Assembly: GCA_031282925.1 (NCBI GenBank)
Contig: JAITCT010000293.1
Location: 1-5,971 of the forward strand
DNA: 5,971 bases
From: Dysgonamonadaceae bacterium
GTDB lineage: Bacteria > Bacteroidota > Bacteroidia > Bacteroidales > Azobacteroidaceae
Direction: 5' to 3'
Shown: positions 1-5,405 of the stretch, piece by piece
Layout of the letters: each line of letters opens with the position of its first letter
How positions within the stretch are numbered: position 1 is the stretch's first letter
Notes under the pieces: generated by a model
Databases searched by the model: none
Seen by the model: only the letters and a program-made list of their open reading frames with translations
What the model was told of the DNA's origin: nothing
Made by a program: the position numbers and the translations under genes

Positions 1-359
1 GGAGGAATGGGTATATCCAAACTTATTGTAGGGAGATGAGTGTCTGTTAACAAGGGGATTACTCCCCTTGCTTCAGGGTTTGGTTTTTGCAAAAAGACTT
101 CTTTAATTACGCAGTCGTCAAATCCTTTTATCTGTTTTTTTGCTTCCGGCTTACCCGAATCGCTGTCCGTTTCATCCGCCAGGCCGATTTGTTTTTCGAG
201 AAAACATTTGCCGCGGCAGCAATTGCCTTTGTCGTAGCGGTTGACGCAGAGGTTTTCGGCAATATAATCTTCAAACAGATTATATTGGATGTATGGAAGC
301 TGATATTTACCGATGTTCAGCGCCATTATTCCTAATAATATTACTGCATAAAACCGCAT
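1..359 (-). CDS. Small cysteine-rich membrane-anchored protein, function unknown (5' part; runs off the left edge)
   Basis: The minus strand is open from ATG at 359 to the window edge (119 full codons), so the C-terminus is missing. The product starts MRFYAVILLGIMALNIG, a hydrophobic segment over residues 3-17 with no obvious cleavage site, so a signal anchor is more likely than a cleaved signal. Next come LPYIQYNLFEDYIAENLCVN (21-40) and a cluster with C38, C47, C48 and C52 ending in C-R-G-K-C (48-52). A charged stretch follows (61-80), then C83 and a Pro-rich end (ISLDIPIPP) that is probably close to the true C-terminus. From memory, Bacteroidetes genomes carry many proteins of about 110-140 residues with an N-terminal helix, a 'DYI..xLCxN' block and a CxGKC motif, often near TonB-dependent metal receptors; none has a known function to me. 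Metal binding by the cysteines is inference. It is transcribed divergently from the HD gene. The coding pattern and motif make it a real gene. Confidence 0.8.
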   Translation of the reverse strand, partial: MRFYAVILLGIMALNIGKYQLPYIQYNLFEDYIAENLCVNRYDKGNCCRGKCFLEKQIGLADETDSDSGKPEAKKQIKGFDDCVIKEVFLQKPNPEARGVIPLLTDTHLPTISLDIPIP

Positions 360-373
360 GGCGAATTTTTGTA

Positions 374-405
374 CAAAGGTATGAGGCATTCCTTTGCGGC
401 ACAAT
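374..405 (-). promoter_or_regulatory. Bacteroidetes-type promoter for the leftward cysteine-rich gene
   Basis: Read on the minus strand, ATTG (405-402) is followed after 20 bases by TACCTTTG (381-374). This fits the Bacteroidetes housekeeping pattern TTTG-N19-21-TAnnTTTG, with one mismatch in the -33 box. Transcription would begin near 366-370, only about 10 bases before the ATG at 359, so the leader would be very short. An alternative start is the ATG at codon 12, but that would remove most of the hydrophobic anchor. Confidence 0.5.
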
Positions 406-522
406 ACCGTTTTTGTGGTATATTTGCGTTGATTTTATGCATTCGACAGCCGGCGCAAGTTACAGCCCCGCGCCAACCGGCAATTCGCCGTTCACCCTTC
501 ACTACTCAATGCCAAAACTTCC

Positions 523-671
523 GGGTGTATTTCAAATTGTCGCAGGGCGGTTGTCGCGCCCCGTCCCCGTCATTCCCGCGCAGGCGGGAATCCCATGACG
601 ATTCGCACATTTTACATTGGGATTCCCGCTTACGCGGGAATGACGCGCGCGCGACAATTTGAAATACACCC
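523..671. mobile_element. 149-bp MITE-like non-autonomous element with 21-bp perfect terminal inverted repeats
   Basis: The left end (523-543, beginning GGGTGTATTT and ending TTGTCGC) is the exact reverse complement of the right end (651-671) over 21 bases. Flush against both ends lies the same 8-base word, AAACTTCC (515-522 and 672-679), as expected of a target site duplication. No transposase gene fits inside, so the element must have been moved in trans. The interior is a nearly palindromic pair of REP-like hairpins (569-594 and 619-644). The two halves are not symmetrical: 25 bases lie between the left terminal repeat and the first hairpin, against 6 on the right. The left side looks as if it gained about 14 bases that repeat TTGTCGC (537-543 and 551-557). 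The 8-base duplication is compatible with several insertion sequence families; I cannot name the parent element. Confidence 0.85.
569..644. repeat. Inverted pair of REP-like palindromes (ATTCCC-N8-GGGAAT type)
   Basis: Two 26-base units lie in opposite orientation at 569-594 and 619-644; one matches the reverse complement of the other at 24 of 26 positions. Each unit is itself a hairpin with an 8-bp stem, ATTCCCGC with GCGGGAAT, and a 4-base loop (GCAG on the left, TTAC on the right). The two units can also pair with each other across a 24-base loop (595-618). The core has the same form, ATTCCC-N8-GGGAAT, as the dRS3 repeats described in Neisseria. No T-run follows, so it does not look like an intrinsic terminator. 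It forms the core of the surrounding mobile element. Confidence 0.85.
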
Positions 672-686
672 AAACTTCCCGCTTAT

Positions 687-718
687 TTTGGGACATATCG
701 TTTTTATTCGTAATTTTG
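687..718 (+). promoter_or_regulatory. Bacteroidetes-type promoter for the HD-domain gene
   Basis: TTTG (687-690) is followed after exactly 20 bases by TAATTTTG (711-718), a full match to TTTG-N19-21-TAnnTTTG. Transcription would start near 723-726, giving a leader of about 65-70 bases to the preferred start at 792. The -33 box lies only 7 bases beyond the right target duplication of the mobile element, so the promoter was left whole by the insertion but any upstream activator site was moved away. Confidence 0.7.
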
Positions 719-791
719 CGCCCCTGATTTACAAACTACGGATTATTTCGTAACCGGCTAACGCCGAACGTTGTTTCGTAATCAATTCAAA

Positions 792-2024
792 GTGGATACA
801 AAAACAAAAATAATCAACGACCCTGTCTTCGGCTTTATCAACATTCCGGGCGAATTTATTTACCGGATTATCAATCATCCCTGTATTCAACGGCTGAACA
901 GAATCCGGCAACTGGGTTTGGCGTTTTATGTTTATCCGGGCGCTGTTCATACGCGGTTTCATCATTCTTTGGGGGCAATGCACCTGATGGCGGAAGCCAT
1001 TGCGCAACTGCGTTCCAAAGGACATGCGATTTCCGATGAAGAAAAAAACGGCGCTATGGCTTGTATCCTGATGCACGACACGGGTCACGGCCCTTTTTCC
1101 CATGCTTTGGAAAACTCTTTGGTGACGGGCATTTGCCACGAAGATATTTCTCTGATGCTGATGAACCGGATGAATGAGGAGATGGGCGGGAAATTAAGTT
1201 TGGCGATTGAAATTTTCAGGGATACTTATCACAAACGTTTTCTGCACCAGCTGGTCAGCGGACAGTTGGACGTAGACCGGCTGGATTACCTGCGGCGCGA
1301 CAGTTTCTTTACCGGCGTAACCGAAGGAAATATCGGGTCGGCGCGAATCATCAAAATGCTTAACGTGAAAAACGACAAATTAGTTGTCGAAGCCAAAGGC
1401 ATTTATTCCATCGAAAATTTCCTGATGGCGCGGCGGTTGATGTATTGGCAGGTGTATTTGCACAAGACGTCCGTAGCGGCGGAAAGAATGCTGATTAACA
1501 CCTTGAAGAGGGCTAAGCGCCTGGCGGCGGTTCACGGCGTAGAATCGGAAGTCCCCTGTCCTTTGAAGTATTTCTTACATAACAGGGTGGACAAGCAGCG
1601 GTTTGAAACCGACCCGGAAGCTGTTCAATACTTTATCGATTTGGATGACAATGATATTTGGTGCGCGCTCAAAACCTGGGCGAAAAGCGGCGATAAAGTC
1701 CTGTCGCTGCTTTGCTCCGGACTGATTAACCGGAATTTATTTAAGATAGAGGTTAATTCAAAACCCGTTTCCCCGGATTTGGCGGCAGAAAAGATTCGTT
1801 ATTTTGCCGAAAAATATCATCTGCCGCCCGAAGACGCCGCTTACCTGATTTTTTCCGAAACCATATCTACCAATATGTACAGCGAAGCGGACGACAGCAT
1901 TGATATTTTGTTCAAAGACGGAAGCACAGAGGATATTTCCTGCGCTTCGGATATGCTTAATATTCAATTGCTTTCAAAAAAGATAAAAAAGTATTTCTTT
2001 TGTTTTTTGCGAGATTCGGAATAA
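792..2024 (+). CDS. HD-domain phosphohydrolase, SAMHD1/dGTPase-like superfamily
   Basis: The 410-residue product (numbered from GTG 792) has the full metal site of the SAMHD1-like HD group: H58 in HTRFHHSLG (53-61), H95 and D96 in the HD motif MHDTGHGPFSH, and D162 in LDVDRLDYLRRDS (159-171). R163, Y166 and D170 sit where SAMHD1 has its nucleotide-contacting K312, Y315 and D319. Members hydrolyse nucleotide phosphates, in the best studied cases dNTP triphosphates; the substrate here is not known. The product is expected to be cytoplasmic, with no signal or membrane segment. Start choice: an in-frame stop at 759-761 leaves TTG 771 or GTG 792. I prefer GTG because it gives MDTKTKIINDPVFGF, close to the usual N-terminus of Bacteroidetes homologues as I remember them. 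The TTG start would add 7 residues (417 total). It lies directly upstream of lpxD, as in many Bacteroidales, but has its own promoter. Confidence 0.88.
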   Translation: MDTKTKIINDPVFGFINIPGEFIYRIINHPCIQRLNRIRQLGLAFYVYPGAVHTRFHHSLGAMHLMAEAIAQLRSKGHAISDEEKNGAMACILMHDTGHGPFSHALENSLVTGICHEDISLMLMNRMNEEMGGKLSLAIEIFRDTYHKRFLHQLVSGQLDVDRLDYLRRDSFFTGVTEGNIGSARIIKMLNVKNDKLVVEAKGIYSIENFLMARRLMYWQVYLHKTSVAAERMLINTLKRAKRLAAVHGVESEVPCPLKYFLHNRVDKQRFETDPEAVQYFIDLDDNDIWCALKTWAKSGDKVLSLLCSGLINRNLFKIEVNSKPVSPDLAAEKIRYFAEKYHLPPEDAAYLIFSETISTNMYSEADDSIDILFKDGSTEDISCASDMLNIQLLSKKIKKYFFCFLRDSE

Positions 2025-2038
2025 TTTCCGTACTTTTG
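2006..2038 (+). promoter_or_regulatory. Bacteroidetes-type promoter for the lpx operon
   Basis: TTTG (2006-2009) is followed after 21 bases by TACTTTTG (2031-2038), a full match to the Bacteroidetes consensus. The -33 box lies inside the last codons of the HD gene. Transcription would start near 2043-2046, just before the lpxD ATG at 2051, so the leader is under 10 bases. I found no comparable match in front of lpxC-fabZ, lpxA or the last gene, so this is the likely start of the whole lpx transcript, with possible read-through from the HD gene. Confidence 0.7.
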
Positions 2039-2050
2039 CGCAAATATTAA

Positions 2051-3097
2051 ATGAAAAAACAAATGGAGTTCAGCGCAAAAGAAATTGCAAGTATTCTTCA
2101 GGGGGAAATAGAGGGAAATGAACAGGTTAAGGTGAGTAACTTCTCAAAAATCGAAAACGGTAAACCCGGAACGCTCACTTTCCTTGCCAATTTGAAATAC
2201 ACGCATTATATCTACAACACCCAAGCGAGCATAGCATTGGTGAATAATGATTTTGTCCCTGAAAAAACGTTACCCTCCACTTTAACGCTTATCCGTGTGC
2301 CGAATGCATACTCGGCTTTGGCTTCGCTAATGGAATGGGTTGAGAAAGGGAAAAGCCGTAAAAAAGGAATCGAGTCGCCTGTATATATCAGTCTTTCGGC
2401 AAATTTAACGCCCGAAGCGGTTTATATAGGCGCTTTTGCTTATATCGGCGAAAATGTCAAACTTGGCGAAAATGTAGCAATTTATCCCCATACCTATATC
2501 GGCGATAATGTTACGGTCGGCGATGATACGGTTATTTACGCAGGCGCGAAAATTTATGCCGGCTGTCAAATCGGGAAAAGGTGTATTATCCACGCCGGAG
2601 CAGTGATTGGCGCCGACGGATTCGGTTTTGCCAAAGAAGGCAGCAATTACAGGAAAATCCCTCAATTGGGAAATGTACGGATTGAAGACGACGTCGAAAT
2701 CGGCGCCAATACGACCATAGACAGGTCGGTTATGGATTCGACGATCATCCGCCGCGGCGTGAAACTGGACAACCTGATTCAGGTTGCTCACAACGTGGAA
2801 ATCGGGGAAGATACGGTCATCGCGGCGCAAACCGGTATTGCCGGTTCAACCACAGTCGGGAAAAACTGTACGCTCGGCGGACAGGTCGGTTTGGGTGGCC
2901 ATATTAAAATCGGCGATAATGTGGGCATTGGCGCAAAGTCGGCCGTCATCAGCAATATTGAATCGGGAAGAAATATTATGGGTATTTTGGCTATTGACCT
3001 GAAAAACTTCTTCCGGTCAAGCATTATCTTTAAAAAATTACCGGAAATGGACAGGACGCTTAGAGAACTTCAAAAAAAATCGGGAGTTGAGAATTAA
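2051..3097 (+). CDS. lpxD: UDP-3-O-acylglucosamine N-acyltransferase (LpxD)
   Basis: This enzyme makes the third dedicated step of lipid A synthesis: it transfers a 3-hydroxyacyl chain from acyl carrier protein to the 2-amino group of UDP-3-O-acylglucosamine in the cytoplasm. The 348 residues show the family layout. An N-terminal uridine-binding domain (about 1-105) includes [18 protein letters not shown] left-handed beta helix of hexapeptide repeats follows (about 110-310; for example [16 protein letters not shown]). A C-terminal helix ends in [16 protein letters not shown]. The GADGFGFA motif (187-194) and the catalytic histidine in [12 protein letters not shown] (H247) are intact. The usual GxPA motif after the helix reads G-I-L-A here (311-314). 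It ends 7 bases before lpxC-fabZ, so the two are surely co-transcribed. Length is normal for the family. Confidence 0.97.
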   Translation: MKKQMEFSAKEIASILQGEIEGNEQVKVSNFSKIENGKPGTLTFLANLKYTHYIYNTQASIALVNNDFVPEKTLPSTLTLIRVPNAYSALASLMEWVEKGKSRKKGIESPVYISLSANLTPEAVYIGAFAYIGENVKLGENVAIYPHTYIGDNVTVGDDTVIYAGAKIYAGCQIGKRCIIHAGAVIGADGFGFAKEGSNYRKIPQLGNVRIEDDVEIGANTTIDRSVMDSTIIRRGVKLDNLIQVAHNVEIGEDTVIAAQTGIAGSTTVGKNCTLGGQVGLGGHIKIGDNVGIGAKSAVISNIESGRNIMGILAIDLKNFFRSSIIFKKLPEMDRTLRELQKKSGVEN

Positions 3098-3104
3098 TTA
3101 AAAA

Positions 3105-4493
3105 ATGAATACGAAGCAACATACTTTAAAAGAAAGCTTTTCCTTGAGGGGAAAGGGCTTGCATACGGGGCTTGATATCGAAATCAAGTTTAATCCCGCG
3201 CCGGTTAATCATGGTTATAAAATTAAACGGATTGATCTGGAAGGTCATCCTGTGATTGACGCCCTGGCGGAAAATGTAAAAGGAACGCAACGGGGGACGG
3301 TTCTCTCGAAAAATGAGGTTGTCGTTTCCACCGTTGAACATGCAATGGCCGCATTATATGCCTATCAGGTCGATAATTGCCTGATTGAAGTGAATGCGCC
3401 GGAGTTTCCAATCCTGGACGGAAGCGCCGTCGTGTATGCGAATGAAATTGAGCGGGTCGGGCTTGCCGAACAGGATGCGGTGAGGGAATACTATGTGGTG
3501 AAACATAAGATTGAAGTATCCGACAGTGAAACAGGCTCTTCGATTACGGTTTTGCCCGACGACAGTTTCGGAATCAACGTGCATATCACGTTTGATTCGT
3601 TTTTCCTGGATAACCAGTATGCTATCCTGGATAATTTGGAAAACTTCAAGTCCGAAATTGCGGCGAGCCGTACTTTCGTTTTTGTCCGTGAAATCGAACC
3701 GCTTCTGCAACACGGCTTGATCAAGGGCGGCGACCTGGATAATGCGATTGTGATTTACGAACACCAAATCAGTCAGGAACGTTTCGACCAATTAGCCGAT
3801 ACAATGGGCGTTAAGCATAAAGACGCCTCGGAATTGGGTTATATCATGAACAAACCTTTGGCTTATAACAATGAACCGGCGCGGCATAAATTGCTGGATA
3901 TTTTGGGAGATATCGCCTTAATCGGGAAGCCGGTTACAGGCCGGATTATTGCCAATTGCCCGGGGCATAAAATCAACAACCAATTTGCCCTGCTTATCAG
4001 GAAAGACATTAAAATCAATGATATACAGGCTCCGGTTTACAATCCGAATCTTCCGCCCGTCATGGACGTTGCCCGGATTAGAGAATTGCTTCCGCACAGG
4101 TTCCCGTTTTTACTGGTCGATAAGGTCATTGAATTAGGCGCGATGCACATTGTGGGGCTTAAAAACGTATCGGTCAACGAGCCTTTTTTCCAGGGGCATT
4201 TTCCCGAAGAACCGGTTATGCCGGGCGTTTTAATTGTCGAAGCGATGGCGCAGGCTGCCGGCCTTTTGGTGCTGAACGGATTGGACGAGCCGCACAGGTA
4301 TTCTACTTATTTCATGAAAATCGACAATGTGAAATTCCGCCGGAAAGTAGTGCCGGGAGATACCCTGATTTTCAAAGTGGAATTGGCTTCCGAGTTCCGG
4401 AGAGGAACGGCTATTATGAAAGGCTATACTTTCGTGGGAGAAAAACTGGCTTGCGAAGCCGAATTTATGGCTCAGGTAATAAAAAATAAATGA
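3105..4493 (+). CDS. lpxC-fabZ: Bifunctional LpxC deacetylase / FabZ 3-hydroxyacyl-ACP dehydratase
   Basis: A 462-residue fusion. Residues 1 to about 305 are LpxC, the zinc enzyme that removes the acetyl group from UDP-3-O-acyl-GlcNAc, the committed step of lipid A synthesis. E78 and H79 lie in STVEHAMAAL, H261 and D265 in RHKLLDILGD, and H288 in NCPGHKINNQ. These correspond to E78, H79, H238, D242 and H265 of the E. coli enzyme, so the metal site and the general acid/base residues are complete. ILDGSA (103-108) is also typical. After a short linker, residues about 317-462 are FabZ, the hot-dog fold dehydratase of fatty acid elongation: LPHRFPFLLVDKV (329-341), then H365 in GHFPEEPVMPG and E379 in LIVEAMAQ. 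The fusion is a known Bacteroidetes arrangement, not a cloning or assembly artefact. It joins a consumer of 3-hydroxyacyl groups for lipid A to the dehydratase that competes for the same ACP-bound precursor. Confidence 0.97.
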   Translation: MNTKQHTLKESFSLRGKGLHTGLDIEIKFNPAPVNHGYKIKRIDLEGHPVIDALAENVKGTQRGTVLSKNEVVVSTVEHAMAALYAYQVDNCLIEVNAPEFPILDGSAVVYANEIERVGLAEQDAVREYYVVKHKIEVSDSETGSSITVLPDDSFGINVHITFDSFFLDNQYAILDNLENFKSEIAASRTFVFVREIEPLLQHGLIKGGDLDNAIVIYEHQISQERFDQLADTMGVKHKDASELGYIMNKPLAYNNEPARHKLLDILGDIALIGKPVTGRIIANCPGHKINNQFALLIRKDIKINDIQAPVYNPNLPPVMDVARIRELLPHRFPFLLVDKVIELGAMHIVGLKNVSVNEPFFQGHFPEEPVMPGVLIVEAMAQAAGLLVLNGLDEPHRYSTYFMKIDNVKFRRKVVPGDTLIFKVELASEFRRGTAIMKGYTFVGEKLACEAEFMAQVIKNK

Positions 4494-4498
4494 TTAAC

Positions 4499-4562
4499 AA
4501 GTTACGAGTTACAAGTTACAAGCAGTCCGTCTCCGTAACTCGTAACTTGTAACTCGTAACTT
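4499..4562. repeat. Inverted array of 7-base repeats forming a 21-bp perfect hairpin
   Basis: The 108-base gap between lpxC-fabZ and lpxA is dominated by this structure. The left arm has three 7-base units, AAGTTAC, GAGTTAC and AAGTTAC (4499-4519), then AAGCAGT (4520-4526). The right side has four units, GTAACTC, GTAACTT, GTAACTC and GTAACTT (4535-4562). The left arm pairs perfectly with 4542-4562 over 21 bases, leaving a 22-base loop. There is no T-run after the stem, although 4574-4580 is T-rich. It sits inside an operon, so attenuation, RNA processing or protection of the upstream message are possible roles, all inferred. Similar GTAAC/TTACGA tandem strings are, from memory, common between genes in Bacteroidetes genomes. 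Confidence 0.9.
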
Positions 4563-4601
4563 ATATATGTATGAATTTTTCAGATATTAAACTTCTATAA
4601 T

Positions 4602-5381
4602 ATGATTCAAAATTTATCGTCAATACATCCCGATGCAAAAATCGGGGAAAATGTTACCATCGGCCCTTTTGTTACCATAGAAAAAGATGTAGTGATAGGC
4701 GAAAATACCTCCATTTATCCGAATGTTGTAATTATGAACGGCGCCCGAATCGGTAAAAACTGCCGGATTTTTCCGGGTGCGGTCATAGCCGCCATTCCAC
4801 AGGATTTGAAATTTAAGGGAGAGGAAACGACGGCCGAAATCGGCGAAGGCACGACCATCAGGGAATGTGCCACCGTGAACCGGGGGACTGTGGCGAAAGG
4901 AAAAACAGTTGTCGGAAATAATTGTTTGCTGATGGCTTACTCGCATACGGCGCATGATTGCGTCCTTGGAAATAATGTGATACTTGGAAATGCAACTCAA
5001 CTGGCCGGGGAAGTCGAAGTGAACGATTATGCCATTTTGAGCGGCGGCGCTTTGGTGCACCAGTTTACCCGAATCGGTATGCATGTGATGATCCAGGGCG
5101 GTTCGCGGATTAACAAAGATATTCCTCCTTATATTATTATCGGTCGTGAACCGATTTCCTATTCGGGAATTAATATTGTAGGGTTGAAAAGGAGGAATTT
5201 TGACAACGAAAAAATTTCAACGATTCAAGAGATTTACCGGATTTTATATCAATCGGGACTGAATTACAGGGAAGCTGTGAAACAAATTGAAGACACGATT
5301 CCTTATTCTGCCGAAAAAGAGGCTATTGTTACTTTCATTCAAAATTCTCAGCGGGGAATTGTGCGGGGATACTTTGAATAA
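4602..5381 (+). CDS. lpxA: UDP-N-acetylglucosamine acyltransferase (LpxA)
   Basis: LpxA catalyses the first step of lipid A synthesis, moving a 3-hydroxyacyl chain from acyl carrier protein to the 3-OH of UDP-GlcNAc in the cytoplasm. The 259 residues match the family length. Hexapeptide repeats build a left-handed beta helix (about 1-185; for example IGENVTIGPFVTI), and the C-terminal helical domain begins around NIVGLKRRNF (191-200). The catalytic histidine is H118 in SHTAHDC (E. coli H125), and VHQF (152-155) is conserved. In the motif HVMIQGGSRI the residue matching E. coli G173, which sets acyl chain length, is a glycine (G166). This argues for a long acyl chain rather than C10, though the exact length cannot be read from sequence. 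No Shine-Dalgarno or promoter match precedes it, so it is probably expressed from the lpxD promoter through the hairpin at 4499-4562. Confidence 0.97.
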   Translation: MIQNLSSIHPDAKIGENVTIGPFVTIEKDVVIGENTSIYPNVVIMNGARIGKNCRIFPGAVIAAIPQDLKFKGEETTAEIGEGTTIRECATVNRGTVAKGKTVVGNNCLLMAYSHTAHDCVLGNNVILGNATQLAGEVEVNDYAILSGGALVHQFTRIGMHVMIQGGSRINKDIPPYIIIGREPISYSGINIVGLKRRNFDNEKISTIQEIYRILYQSGLNYREAVKQIEDTIPYSAEKEAIVTFIQNSQRGIVRGYFE

Positions 5382-5405
5382 TTACGAATTACGAGGTTAA
5401 GCAGT
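5380..5405. repeat. Partial copy of the 7-base repeat array between lpxA and the next gene
   Basis: The whole lpxA to pRiA4b-like gap is AATTAC (5380-5385), GAATTAC (5386-5392), GAGGTTA (5393-5399) and AGCAGT (5400-5405), with the ATG of the next gene following at once. It lines up with the left arm at 4499-4526 (AAGTTAC, GAGTTAC, AAGTTAC, AAGCAGT), including the shared AAGCAGT end, but it has no inverted partner here and so cannot form the same hairpin. The first bases overlap the lpxA stop codon. Confidence 0.65.

Larger units (their letters stand above)
360..791. other. Divergent intergenic region, non-coding
   Basis: This stretch separates the leftward cysteine-rich gene from the rightward HD gene. 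It holds the leftward promoter (374-405), a weaker forward match (TTTG 393-396, 22 bases, TATATTTG 419-426), a plain stretch at 430-514 in which I see only weak GC-rich hairpin potential (GGCGC...GCGCC around 452-475), the mobile element with its target duplications (515-679), and the forward promoter at 687-718. Open frames crossing it are repeat read-through and carry no protein family signature. Confidence 0.7.

Noticed and set aside
40..335. Forward open frames of 65 and 82 codons
   Set aside because: They lie opposite the cysteine-rich gene, which has a coherent family-like sequence and its own promoter on the minus strand; the forward translations show no motif.
393..426. Forward promoter TTTG-N22-TATATTTG
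   Set aside because: The spacer is one base over the usual range, no gene follows for over 350 bases, and a better match lies at 687-718; mentioned under the intergenic region only.
569..650. Intrinsic terminator between the divergent genes
   Set aside because: The hairpins are strong, but no T-run follows in either direction and the two flanking genes point away from each other; the mobile element explains the structure.
293..662. Forward open frames of 101 and 97 codons in the divergent region
   Set aside because: Their ends translate the REP-like palindromes (PRRRES and DSRLRGND type strings), a familiar false-gene signature; the rest is low-information intergenic sequence crossing a promoter and a mobile element.
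771..791. TTG at 771 as the HD gene start
   Set aside because: Possible, as it is the first start after the in-frame stop at 759, but GTG 792 gives the N-terminus expected for the family; kept only as an alternative.
729..1139. Minus-strand frame of 136 codons
   Set aside because: Opposite the conserved N-terminal HD domain including HTRFHHSLG and MHDTGHG; shadow only.
2405..2830. Minus-strand frame of 141 codons
   Set aside because: Mirror of the hexapeptide repeats of lpxD; periodic coding on one strand often leaves the other open.
3354..3791. Minus-strand frame of 145 codons
   Set aside because: Opposite the intact LpxC domain, with no family features.
4499..4562. CRISPR-like or direct repeat array
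   Set aside because: Units are 7 bases, contiguous and arranged as an inverted pair, with no spacers and no cas genes.
4620..5084. Minus-strand frame of 154 codons
   Set aside because: Mirror of the LpxA hexapeptide repeats.
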